NCBI GenBank assembly: GCA_023395695.1 | Contig: JAEWYJ010000066.1 | Location: forward strand, 1 to 12,946 | Source: Bacillota bacterium | GTDB lineage: Bacteria > Bacillota > Clostridia > Oscillospirales > Ruminococcaceae | Length of the DNA: 12,946 nt | Direction of reading: 5' to 3' | In this document: piece by piece, positions 5,968 to 12,920 of the stretch | Position numbering within the stretch: the stretch's first letter is position 1 | Layout: every line of letters begins with the position of its first letter | Made by a program: the position numbers and the translations under genes | The notes under the pieces: generated by a model | What the model was told of the DNA's origin: nothing | The model's input: the letters and a program-made list of their open reading frames with translations, nothing else | Databases searched by the model: none

Positions 5968-7953
5968 ATGCCGGAAAATAAGCCGCTGCTCTCGGCGAGT
6001 GAGCAAAGCGCGCTGGAGCAAAAGGCGCAGCAGCTGCTCGAAGAAAAGGACTCGGAGGCCAGAACCCGGACCTATACCGGCCCGTTTGCCGGTGTGGTGA
6101 CGGCGCTGCTAGTGTGCTGGACCGTTTTTCAGCTCTATTATAACACGGTTGGCGCCATGAGCGCGATTAATTTGCGCGCTTTTCACTGCATTTTTTTACT
6201 GTGCTTCACATTTTTGCTTTTCCCCGCGGCAAAGCGCGAGCGGCGCATGCGCACGCTGCCCCCGGTGTGGGATATGGCGCTGATTGCGCTGTCGGCGGGC
6301 ACCTTCGGCTACCTTATTTTAAACTATACGCGCTTTGCCGCCACCGGCGGGCGTGGCACCCAAACCGACCTGATTGTGGCGGGGCTGGCGTTGCTCGTCG
6401 TGTTTGAGGCGGCGCGCCGCGCTTCGGGTAATCTGGCGTTTTTGGCGCTCGGCTTTCTGGCCTATAACTTTTTAGGGCAATATATTCCGGGGCGGCTGGG
6501 GCACAACGGCTTTACGCTCAAGCGCGTGCTGCTGACGCAGTTTTGGGGCACGCAGGGGGTTTTGGGCGTGGGCATCGGCGTTTCGGCCACCTACATCTTT
6601 TTGTTTGTGCTGTTTGGCGCGTTTTTAAAGCACAGCGGCTTTAGCCAGTTTATCAATGATATTTCGCTGACGCTTGTCGGGCAGACCCCCGGCGGCCCCG
6701 CCAAGGTGGCGGTACTGGCCAGCGCGCTGATGGGCATGATAAACGGCAGCGCCATTGCCAACGTCGCCACGACGGGCACCATCACCATTCCGCTGATGAA
6801 GCGCACCGGCTACAGCAAGGAATTTGCCGGCGCGGTTGAGGCGGTAGCCAGCACCGGCGGCCAGTTCTGCCCGCCAATTATGGGCGCGGTCGGCTTTGTT
6901 TTGGCCGAATTTTTAGGGATCAGCTATACCAAGGTTATGATAGCGGCCATTATTCCCGCGCTGCTTTATTACCTGGGGCTGCTGTTTTGGGTGCATTTTG
7001 AAGCAAAGCGTCTGGGACTTTCGGGCATTGCCAAAGAGAATATTCCCGACGCCAAACGTGTTATGAGACAGCAGGGCCATCTGCTGGCGCCGCTTGTCGT
7101 GCTCATGGCGATGATGTTCATGGGCTATACGCCGCTGTTTGCCGCCGTGGCGTCAATCTTTGTGACTGTTGCGGTCAGCTGGGTGCGCAAGGAGACCCGT
7201 ATGGGGGCGCAAAAGATTCTGGACGCCGTCTGCGAGGGTGCGCGCGGCGCGGTGGGCGTCGGCGTGTCCTGCATCATTATCGGCGTTATCATTGGCACCG
7301 TCACGCTGACGAGCCTGGGGCTGAACATGGGTTACCTAATCTTACGCATTGTCGACAACAGCCATATTTACCTGACCGGCTTTCTCGTCATGGTCATGAG
7401 TACGATTCTGGGCATGGGCGTGCCGGGCGTTGCGGCCTACGTTATTGTTGAGGCGGTCGCTGTGCCGGTGCTCATCAAGGTGGGTGTTATGCCAATGGCC
7501 GCGCACATGTTCTGCCTGATTTACGCCTGCCTCTCGAACATTACGCCGCCCGTTGCGATGAGCAGCTATGTGGCGGCGGGTATTGCGGGCTCCGACCAGA
7601 CTAAAACAAGCCTGATTGCCGTGCGTCTGGGACTTGTCGGCTTTGTGATTCCGTTTTTCTTTTTGAATAATCCGCTGCTGCTCATCGGCTCGTCGCCCGA
7701 TGTGACGACCGCGCAGACGCTTTGGGCGTCGGCGACCGCGATTATCGGCACCCTTGCAATGGTCAGCGGGCTGGGCGGCTGGTTGCTTGGCCGCTGCAAT
7801 ATGCCCGAGCGCATTGCGCTGCTCGGCTTTTCACTCTGCCTGATAGACCCCGGCGTGCGCACCGACACCATCGGCTTTGCCGGTCTGGCGGTGGTGCTGG
7901 CGCTGCAGCTTTATAAGGCGTCCGCGGCGCGCAAGGCAGGCAAAACGGCCTAA
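5968..7953 (+). CDS. TRAP transporter fused permease, 4TM/12TM (DctQ-DctM fusion)
   Basis: A 661-residue integral membrane protein in which the small (Q, 4 TM) and large (M, about 12 TM) TRAP permease subunits are fused, the arrangement typical of TAXI-type TRAP systems. After a charged cytoplasmic N-terminus (1-36) come hydrophobic segments at about 41-58, 70-86, 102-120 and 134-150, then the M part. Hallmark M-subunit motifs are present: GSAIANVATTGTITIPLMKR (260-279), AVEAVASTGGQFCPPIMGA (289-307), and in the second half the mirrored GVPGVAAYV and SNITPPVAMSSYVAAG stretches. TRAP transporters are secondary importers driven by Na+ or H+ gradients, taking up organic anions such as C4-dicarboxylates, 2-oxoglutarate or glutamate; the substrate here cannot be read from the permease. 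Length fits the family. The ribosome binding site AAGGAGG (5954-5960) is 7 nt before the ATG. The partner TAXI binding protein follows. Confidence 0.96.
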   Translation: MPENKPLLSASEQSALEQKAQQLLEEKDSEARTRTYTGPFAGVVTALLVCWTVFQLYYNTVGAMSAINLRAFHCIFLLCFTFLLFPAAKRERRMRTLPPVWDMALIALSAGTFGYLILNYTRFAATGGRGTQTDLIVAGLALLVVFEAARRASGNLAFLALGFLAYNFLGQYIPGRLGHNGFTLKRVLLTQFWGTQGVLGVGIGVSATYIFLFVLFGAFLKHSGFSQFINDISLTLVGQTPGGPAKVAVLASALMGMINGSAIANVATTGTITIPLMKRTGYSKEFAGAVEAVASTGGQFCPPIMGAVGFVLAEFLGISYTKVMIAAIIPALLYYLGLLFWVHFEAKRLGLSGIAKENIPDAKRVMRQQGHLLAPLVVLMAMMFMGYTPLFAAVASIFVTVAVSWVRKETRMGAQKILDAVCEGARGAVGVGVSCIIIGVIIGTVTLTSLGLNMGYLILRIVDNSHIYLTGFLVMVMSTILGMGVPGVAAYVIVEAVAVPVLIKVGVMPMAAHMFCLIYACLSNITPPVAMSSYVAAGIAGSDQTKTSLIAVRLGLVGFVIPFFFLNNPLLLIGSSPDVTTAQTLWASATAIIGTLAMVSGLGGWLLGRCNMPERIALLGFSLCLIDPGVRTDTIGFAGLAVVLALQLYKASAARKAGKTA

Positions 7954-8037
7954 AATACGCGCAGGCTTCATTGAATCCCCAGCCGACCTGACGGCTTGTG
8001 CTGTGCCTGACCGGCGTTGCTTTTTCAGTCGCTTGCA

Positions 8038-8108
8038 GCATGGGCCATCCGGGCCGGTCTGGCTTTTCTGTAGTGCCCCATGCTCACACCGGCCTTGCAC
8101 CAAGGCCG
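8038..8108 (+). other. Structured spacer between permease and binding-protein genes
   Basis: The spacer between the permease stop and the TAXI start contains several inverted repeats. CGGCCTT (8090-8096) and AAGGCCG (8102-8108) form a tight 7-bp hairpin with a 5-nt loop. GGCCGGT (8052-8058) pairs with ACCGGCC (8088-8094), and GCATGGG (8038-8044) with CCCATGC (8077-8083), the latter two interleaved like a pseudoknot. With no U-run this is not an obvious terminator. It may protect the 3' part of the mRNA so that binding protein exceeds permease. Confidence 0.4.
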
Positions 8109-8150
8109 CCTGAGATAGATAAACATAAGGAAAAAGAGGAGAAAATGAAT

Positions 8151-9170
8151 ATGAAAAAGACCCTTGCGATGATTCTTTGCATCTGCCTGCTGGTCGTTGC
8201 CCTTGGCGGCTGCGGCGGCAGCTCTGCGCCCGCGCCGAGTGCGGCCCCTTCAGAGGGTGCGCCGTCCGAGGCGGCTGCGGCGCATGCGCCGGTGGTTATC
8301 AACTTCCCGACGGCCGGCGCTTCCGGCGCGCTTTACGCGGTGGGCGCGGCCATTACCGACCTGTGGAGCACAAAAATTGACTATGTCAATGCGTCCAGCC
8401 GCGCTTCCAACGGCGGTATTGACAACCTCAACCAGGTTGCCGACGGCGAGGCGCAGGTCTCAATTGCCATTTCGAGCAACTGCTACCAGAGCTTGAACGG
8501 CACCGACAGCTTTGAAGGCGCCGCCAACGACAAGCTGCGCGTGATTGCCGGTCTTTATTTTAACCCGAACCAGGTCGTTGTTACCGAAAAGTCGGGCGTT
8601 AACACGCTGGCTGAGGTGAAGGGCAAGCATTTTGCGGTTGCGGCCGCCGGTTCCTCGGTCGAGGGCGAGTGCAAGAACCACTTTACCGCGGCGGGGCTTA
8701 ATTTCCCTGACGATATCAACACCGAGCCGCTGGCCTTCGGCGACGCCGCCGACATGCTGCAAAACGGTACGCTTGACGGCGCGTGGATTATGAGCGGCGC
8801 ACCCGCTGCCGCCGTGACGCAGGCCGCCACCGCGGGCTGCAAGCTTTTGAACATTGGCGACGACATTATCTCCAATCTTCAGGCCGAATACCCGTGGTAT
8901 GCGGCGTATACCATCCCCGCCGGAACCTATCCCAACCAGAACGAGGACGTACAGACTACCGCAATTAAGATGGTCATGTTCTGCAGCGCCGACCTCGATG
9001 AGCAGACCGTCTACGATCTGACCAAAACCCTGTGGGAGAATATCGACACGCTCGGCGAGTCGCAGAGCAACCTCAAGGGTCTGACCGCCGGGGAGGCCGT
9101 GCAGGATATTGCCGGTCTGCCGCTGCACGATGGCGCCGCCAAGTATTATAAGGAAGCCGGCGCGCTGTGA
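8151..9170 (+). CDS. TAXI-family TRAP transporter substrate-binding lipoprotein
   Basis: A 339-residue extracytoplasmic binding protein of the TAXI class, partner of the fused permease encoded just upstream. A lipoprotein signal is clear: MKK, a hydrophobic core, and lipobox LGGC with lipidated C21, followed by a Ser/Ala/Pro/Glu-rich tether (22-46). The mature domain begins NFPTAGASGALYAVGAAI (51-68), the TAXI N-terminal ligand-loop pattern, and continues with the usual two-lobe order (NQVADGEAQVSIAIS, about 94-108; VKGKHFAVAAAGSSVE, 156-171; GTLDGAWIMSGAPAAAV, 206-222). AGGAG at 8137-8141 lies 9 nt before the ATG at 8151 but only 3 nt before an in-frame ATG at 8145 that would add Met-Asn. 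The later start is preferred, though 8145 remains possible. The gene follows the permease after about 197 bp, the reverse of the common binding-protein-first order, and ends at a strong terminator. Substrate unknown; an organic acid or amino acid is likely. Confidence 0.93.
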   Translation: MKKTLAMILCICLLVVALGGCGGSSAPAPSAAPSEGAPSEAAAAHAPVVINFPTAGASGALYAVGAAITDLWSTKIDYVNASSRASNGGIDNLNQVADGEAQVSIAISSNCYQSLNGTDSFEGAANDKLRVIAGLYFNPNQVVVTEKSGVNTLAEVKGKHFAVAAAGSSVEGECKNHFTAAGLNFPDDINTEPLAFGDAADMLQNGTLDGAWIMSGAPAAAVTQAATAGCKLLNIGDDIISNLQAEYPWYAAYTIPAGTYPNQNEDVQTTAIKMVMFCSADLDEQTVYDLTKTLWENIDTLGESQSNLKGLTAGEAVQDIAGLPLHDGAAKYYKEAGAL

Positions 9171-9196
9171 GAGCGTCGCACTCCTTTTACACTACA

Positions 9197-9257
9197 GCAA
9201 GCACCCCCGCCCGCAGCGCACGCAAGCGCCGCAGGCGGGGGTGCTTGCATTTTATTT
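9197..9257 (+). terminator. Strong terminator of the TRAP-TAXI operon
   Basis: A perfect 15-bp stem (GCAAGCACCCCCGCC 9197-9211, GGCGGGGGTGCTTGC 9234-9248) is followed by ATTTTATTT. It lies 26 nt after the TAXI stop codon. Confidence 0.92.
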
Positions 9258-9277
9258 AAAGATATGAATATCTTTAA
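9256..9277. promoter_or_regulatory. 22-bp near-perfect palindrome, candidate operator
   Basis: TTAAAGATAT (9256-9265), GA, ATATCTTTAA (9268-9277): ten-base arms with no mismatch. It abuts the T-tail of the operon terminator and lies about 40 bp upstream of the candidate promoter of the MglB-like gene. The symmetry fits a dimeric regulator, but no regulator gene with a DNA-binding domain is present in the window to pair it with. Confidence 0.5.
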
Positions 9278-9315
9278 CAGGGCGCTCGTAATCGTTTATT
9301 ATAGCTATAGCCGGT

Positions 9316-9344
9316 TTGTTTTCGGGCTTATTAACCACTATTTA
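9316..9344 (+). promoter_or_regulatory. Candidate promoter of the MglB-like gene
   Basis: TTGTTT (9316-9321) and TATTTA (9339-9344) with a 17-nt spacer form a plausible sigma-A promoter about 30 bp before the start codon. A 10-bp palindrome TATAGCTATA (9300-9309) lies immediately upstream. Confidence 0.45.
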
Positions 9345-9376
9345 AAATAAAGCTTTCTGGAATGGGAGATGCCGCC

Positions 9377-10339
9377 ATGCTGTGGAAGAAAACGATGGAC
9401 CCCGATTCGGTTATTTATATGCCGCGGCGCGGCAAACAGATTATTTCGTTATCCTATAAGTCGGAGGATGAGTTTATTGCCGGCCTTCAGGAGGCGCTTA
9501 AAGAAGCCGCGCGCCGCGCAGGCTACGATTTAACCGTCCATAATTCGATGAATTCCCCCAGCCTTCAGCTGGAGCAGGTCGAAAGTGCGCGCAGAAGAGG
9601 CGACAGGGCCATTCTTATCAATCTGGTAGACCCCGCTTCAGCCTCTGCGCTGCTGGAAGCCGCCGGCGACATGAAGGTGGTGTTTATCGCGTTTATTCCG
9701 GCGGATATGAGCCTCCTCAATAAAAATGCGGTTTATATCGGCGCAGATCAGGAGGCCGCGGGCAGGATACAGGGCCAGTGGCTGGCGGAGTATTTTAAGG
9801 AAAGAGGTAAGAATGAAATCCGGTATATTCTGCTTAAGGGCATAGAGGGGTACCCCTTAACCGAGCAGCGTACCGGGGCGATGCTGCAAGCGCTGGCCGA
9901 CAACGGCATAAGGGCTGTTTTGGCCGCGCCGCCAGTTTATGCCAACTTCAGCCGCGAGCAGGCCGCGGCGCAGCTGATTCCGCTTTTAAGCTCCGGCGTG
10001 CGGTTTGACGCCATTATCTCGAACAACGACGCGATGGCGCTCGGCGCGATAGAGGCGATGGAGCATCTGAACATGGCGCCTTCCAGAACCGTTATTGTGG
10101 GTATTGACGCAACCGAGCCGGCGGTGCGGGAACTGCTGGAGGGCAATTTGGCTATGACGGTGTACCAGAACAAAAGAGAGCGGGCGCTGGCCACCATTAC
10201 GGCGGTGGATAATATGCTCCACCATCGGGCCTACAGCGAGGGGCTTGAGCCGCTGGTGTCGCCGGAAAACCCTTATGCTATTTTATATCCGTACGAACCG
10301 GTGACAAGGTACCATATACCGCAGGATTTGTATTTTTAG
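9377..10339 (+). CDS. MglB-like sugar-binding-fold protein lacking a signal peptide
   Basis: A 320-residue type I periplasmic-binding-protein fold most like the galactose/glucose-binding protein MglB. Matching landmarks in order are INLVDPAS (81-88), YIGADQEAAGRIQGQ (120-134), ILLKGIEGYPLTEQRT (151-166), ISNNDAMALGAIEAM (214-228) and GIDATEPAV (242-250). Unlike true transport binding proteins it starts with a charged, non-hydrophobic N-terminus (MLWKKTMDPDSVIYMPRRGK) and has no signal peptide, lipobox or transmembrane segment. It also has no LacI-type helix-turn-helix. It is therefore predicted to be cytoplasmic. Aligned from memory with E. coli MglB, the pocket keeps R158, N211 and D236 equivalents (R165, N217, D244), but H152 and D154 become Y159 and L161 and N256 becomes Q264, suggesting a different ligand or none. 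GGGAG at 9364-9368 favours the ATG at 9377 over one at 9362. No ABC-transporter gene is adjacent. It may be a ligand sensor acting through a partner; function unproven. Confidence 0.8.
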   Translation: MLWKKTMDPDSVIYMPRRGKQIISLSYKSEDEFIAGLQEALKEAARRAGYDLTVHNSMNSPSLQLEQVESARRRGDRAILINLVDPASASALLEAAGDMKVVFIAFIPADMSLLNKNAVYIGADQEAAGRIQGQWLAEYFKERGKNEIRYILLKGIEGYPLTEQRTGAMLQALADNGIRAVLAAPPVYANFSREQAAAQLIPLLSSGVRFDAIISNNDAMALGAIEAMEHLNMAPSRTVIVGIDATEPAVRELLEGNLAMTVYQNKRERALATITAVDNMLHHRAYSEGLEPLVSPENPYAILYPYEPVTRYHIPQDLYF

Positions 10340-10360
10340 CGCTCATCCGCAGGCGCACCG

Positions 10361-11197
10361 TCAAAAGCGCCTGCGCCACCAGCGCGGCTTGTAGCGCAGC
10401 AAAAATGCGTTGAGGTATGCACCGAGAAACAGAATAAACATGGAGTAGTAGATCCAGACCATAGAAATGATAATCATGGTCAGGCTGCCGTAGATGCCAA
10501 ACATATGGAACAGCTCGACCGCCATGGAATAGAGCTTTGAAAAAAGAAACCAGACGACGGCCGAAAAGGCGGCGCCGGGCAGCTGTTGCCTGAACTGCAG
10601 CTTTGTATGCGGCAGCGCCTTAAAAAGCAACGCATTGTAGCAGGTGAGATATGCGATAAAAATAAAGCCCCGCAGCCGCAGCAGCGCCTGCCAAAGGCCG
10701 GCGTAGTAAGGAAAATGCCGGCCTATGACCTGCGCGAGATAGTCCCCGAAGACGACGATGGAAAAATCGAGCACCACAAACAGAATTAAAAGCCCGGTAT
10801 ACAGGACGCCGTGCAGCCGCAGCCCCAAAAAGCTCTGATCCTGATAGCCGTCATAAATCTCGCTGACGCCCTGCGTGAGGCAGGCAAAGAATTTGGAGGC
10901 CGACCAAAGCTCGACCACCAGCGAGAGCGAAAGCGCCGAGAGCGAGCCGGCATATACCTCTGAGACAATATTGTGCACAAGCTGTTTAAACTGCGCGGGA
11001 GCAAATTCGAGCAGCGGCTGCAAAATAAGCCCCTGTGTCAGCGAGGTGTAGGGCAGCAGGCATAAAAACAAAATAGCCAGCGGCACGAGTGAGAGAAAAA
11101 GATAAAAGGTGCCCGAGGCGGCAAATACGCCGACATGCGCGCGCCCAAGCCCCTGCCGCAGCAGCAAAAGCGCCGACAGCAGCCTGTTCCGTTTCAT
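10361..11197 (-). CDS. YihY/BrkB-family inner-membrane protein
   Basis: A 278-residue polytopic membrane protein of the YihY/BrkB family (once misnamed ribonuclease BN). About six hydrophobic segments are visible, near residues 28-50, 86-107, 130-151, 177-193, 208-224 and 237-265. The C-terminal family hallmark FGIYGSLTMIIISMVWIYY is present at 233-251, followed by GAYLNAFL. The tail is strongly basic (RYKPRWWRRRF). The family is widespread but its molecular function is not settled; export or envelope roles have been proposed. Two nearby ATGs are possible: at 11206 the GGGAGG ribosome binding site is only 1 nt away, whereas at 11197 it is 10 nt away, so 11197 is chosen. The gene is convergent with the MglB-like gene (21-bp gap) and divergent from the gene at 11447, so it is probably monocistronic. 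Confidence 0.93.
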   Translation of the reverse strand: MKRNRLLSALLLLRQGLGRAHVGVFAASGTFYLFLSLVPLAILFLCLLPYTSLTQGLILQPLLEFAPAQFKQLVHNIVSEVYAGSLSALSLSLVVELWSASKFFACLTQGVSEIYDGYQDQSFLGLRLHGVLYTGLLILFVVLDFSIVVFGDYLAQVIGRHFPYYAGLWQALLRLRGFIFIAYLTCYNALLFKALPHTKLQFRQQLPGAAFSAVVWFLFSKLYSMAVELFHMFGIYGSLTMIIISMVWIYYSMFILFLGAYLNAFLLRYKPRWWRRRF

Positions 11198-11330
11198 TTT
11201 TGCCATTCCTCCCGCCCTGACGACTTGCTTTTCTGTTGGGTCGGTTGTGTTTTCCGACAGTTATTTTATGGGCAGGATTCGGGTAAATATGCATGGATAA
11301 ACGGCCGTGTACCGGCAAGCGGCCATAATT

Positions 11331-11342
11331 ATTTAATTAAAT
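11331..11342. repeat. AT-only palindrome in a divergent intergenic region
   Basis: ATTTAATTAAAT is a perfect 12-bp palindrome midway between the YihY-family gene (-) and the unknown gene at 11447 (+). The 249-bp region 11198-11446 otherwise holds a GGCCG/CGGCC inverted repeat (11303-11307, 11320-11324) and no clear -35/-10 pair in either direction. It may be an operator or simply AT-rich promoter DNA. Confidence 0.3.
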
Positions 11343-11446
11343 TACAAATTATTCCATATATTGCTTTGTTCTGCATACCGCACCTGCTACCATAAAACAC
11401 AATGCAAGGAATGTAATAAAAGCGACGGTAAAAGGAGCGGGATGGC

Positions 11447-12004
11447 ATGAGTCTGGCGCTGTTGATTGAAATTGAGGACAAAAAGGCGCAGCTGGGCCGC
11501 GTGGAGGCGCAGCTGGAAGAAAAAATACACGACAAGGCCGCCTTTGAGCTGGCGCTGGCCTGCCACGCGTTTCGCAGCTTCTTTGAAGCGCACCATTTTC
11601 AGGTTGAAGAAACGCTTGAGGAGGGCAACCGCGCGCTGGAGGCTCGGTATGGAGACCTGCTGGTGACGCTGCACCATAATCCGGTGCAGCAGTACACGGG
11701 CGTGTACGCCGTTTTGTACCTTGGCGTCCGGCTGGGAACCAGCGAAAAATATAAGCTTGTGTTGCAGCGGCCTGAAAAAAAGCGGATGGATGTCAGCGTG
11801 GCGGCGGGCTATTCGCTCAGGGATGCCCCCGAAATGCAGCAGGGGCAGGCGCTTGAGCGTCTGCAAAAAAAGCTGGAGGAAGCCCGGGAACGGCTTGAGA
11901 ATTTTGAGCAGGAGCAATGGGCCTATTCCATTATGACCGACAGGGACAATACCTCCGGCAGCTTTGCTTCAATAGCTGAAATATTGGTGCAGCTGATACG
12001 GTAG
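11447..12004 (+). CDS. Hypothetical protein with terminal coiled-coil segments
   Basis: A 185-residue soluble protein I do not recognise. Residues 8-30 are a charged heptad-like helix (EIEDKKAQLGRVEAQLEEK), residues 31-65 are further helix, and about 66-123 look like an alternating beta-rich core (GDLLVTLHHNP, TGVYAVLYLGVRLGT, YKLVLQR, MDVSVAAGYSL). Residues 133-157 form a second coiled-coil-like helix (QALERLQKKLEEARERLENF), followed by a short amphipathic tail (IAEILVQLIR). There is no signal peptide, membrane segment, cysteine cluster or nucleotide-binding motif. The layout could give an antiparallel helical hairpin framing a beta domain, hence a homo-oligomer or a structural partner. AAGGAG (11432-11437), 9 nt before the ATG, supports the start. 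It stands alone between a divergent gene and a terminator, so context offers no functional clue. Confidence 0.75.
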   Translation: MSLALLIEIEDKKAQLGRVEAQLEEKIHDKAAFELALACHAFRSFFEAHHFQVEETLEEGNRALEARYGDLLVTLHHNPVQQYTGVYAVLYLGVRLGTSEKYKLVLQRPEKKRMDVSVAAGYSLRDAPEMQQGQALERLQKKLEEARERLENFEQEQWAYSIMTDRDNTSGSFASIAEILVQLIR

Positions 12005-12014
12005 CGGCATAACG

Positions 12015-12060
12015 CGCGGGGCGGCCCGTGCCCTTGGCGTCTTTGCAGCGCCGGTTTTTT
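12015..12060 (+). terminator. Probable terminator after the hypothetical gene
   Basis: A short GC stem (GGCG 12036-12039 with CGCC 12049-12052), possibly extended by pairing within the GC-rich DNA just upstream, is followed by GG and a run of six T (12055-12060). The stem is weak but the T-run and its position after the stop codon fit termination. A second hairpin (CGGCCC 12075-12080, GGGCCG 12086-12091) follows without a T-run. Confidence 0.5.
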
Positions 12061-12118
12061 CGTTGCTTATGGCCCGGCCCTTATTGGGCCGCCGGTAAAA
12101 AGGCGTTGCCAAGCGCCC

Positions 12119-12156
12119 TTAATAGGGGTAAAATAATCCGGTAATATTTGACCGGA
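12119..12156 (+). promoter_or_regulatory. Candidate promoter with overlapping inverted repeat
   Basis: TTAATA (12119-12124) and TAATAT (12142-12147) are 17 nt apart, an acceptable sigma-A promoter for the methyltransferase gene about 85 bp downstream. The -10 box lies inside an inverted repeat (TCCGGT 12137-12142, ACCGGA 12151-12156), a layout in which a bound repressor would block polymerase. Confidence 0.4.
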
Positions 12157-12232
12157 CGAAAAATTCCGATTAGGCCGGCGGTGTACGGATAACGGAATAG
12201 CGGTGATGCATTGCGGAAAAGAGGAGCGTTTT

Positions 12233-12841
12233 ATGCAGACGAATAATGTGTGGGAAGAAATGGCGGCGCGCTACGATACGGCCGAAAGAACGGGCATAGC
12301 CAATAGGATCGCCCGGGCGGTACGCGACGAGCTGAAGGATACAAAAGAAAAAACAGCCCTGGATTATGGCTGTGGGACAGGCCTTGTGGGCTTGCAGCTG
12401 GTCGGCTTGTTTGAATCGATGCTGTTGGTCGATCCCTCCGCCCAAATGGTCGAGCAGGTTCAGCGGAAAATTGACGCCGGGCATATACAGGGCGCCGCAA
12501 CGCTGTGCTGCGATTTTTTGGAGAAGACACCGGACGCGTTACAGGTTGACTATGTTATCATGTCGCAGGTGCTGCTGCATATTAAGGACACCCGCTTGAT
12601 TTTGAGCAAATTATATCCGATACTGAAACCGGACGGACATTTGTTGATTGTAGATTTTGATAAAAACAATGCGGTTGTTTCTGATAAAATTCACAATGGA
12701 TTTGATGCCAAGGCGCTGATAAGGCTGCTTGAAGAGGTTGGCTTTGCCGCTGCCGCTGCACATACCTTCCATTACGGGAAAGCAATATTTATGAACCAGG
12801 ATGCCTCGCTTTTCATTTTAAATGCTGCAAGAGCGCTTTGA
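12233..12841 (+). CDS. Class I SAM-dependent methyltransferase
   Basis: A 202-residue Rossmann-fold methyltransferase. Visible motifs in order are motif I LDYGCGTGLVGLQL (43-56) binding the methionine part of SAM; the acidic residue ending beta-2 in LLVDPSAQMVEQ (64-75, D67) for the ribose hydroxyls; CDFLEK (93-98) in the adenine-binding position; YVIMSQVLLHIKD (107-119) as motif IV; and LKPDGHLLIVDFD (131-143). The N-terminal NNVWEEMAARYD is typical of UbiE/SmtA-like small-molecule methyltransferases. The variable C-terminal region (150-202), which normally sets substrate choice, gives no clear hint. The start at 12233 is favoured because GAGGAG (12221-12226) lies 6 nt upstream; an in-frame ATG at 12203 lacks such a site. 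It appears to be a single-gene unit with its own promoter and 3' hairpins. Substrate unknown. Confidence 0.9.
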   Translation: MQTNNVWEEMAARYDTAERTGIANRIARAVRDELKDTKEKTALDYGCGTGLVGLQLVGLFESMLLVDPSAQMVEQVQRKIDAGHIQGAATLCCDFLEKTPDALQVDYVIMSQVLLHIKDTRLILSKLYPILKPDGHLLIVDFDKNNAVVSDKIHNGFDAKALIRLLEEVGFAAAAAHTFHYGKAIFMNQDASLFILNAARAL

Positions 12842-12868
12842 TTAGGCAAGGCAGTTTGCCGGATGGCG

Positions 12869-12891
12869 CTGTCGCCCCAGCTTGGCGACAG
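12869..12891 (+). other. Hairpin downstream of the methyltransferase gene
   Basis: CTGTCGCC (12869-12876) and GGCGACAG (12884-12891) form a perfect 8-bp stem with a 7-nt loop, 27 nt after the stop codon. No T-run follows, so it is a weak terminator or an mRNA-stabilising hairpin. Confidence 0.45.
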
Positions 12892-12920
12892 AAACAGAAA
12901 GTATACTTTTGGCACAAGAA

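Noticed and set aside
7998..8144. N-terminal extension of the TAXI gene
   Set aside because: It would bury the lipoprotein signal peptide inside the protein; the ribosome binding site at 8137-8141 supports a start at 8145-8151.
8460..9128. Minus-strand open frame of about 220 codons inside the TAXI gene
   Set aside because: Antisense shadow of a confidently identified gene, with no family resemblance.
10349..10374. GCAGGCGC/GCGCCTGC hairpin between the convergent MglB-like and YihY genes as a terminator
   Set aside because: The stem is good, but no T-run follows on either strand and part of it is YihY coding sequence, so it was not listed as a terminator.
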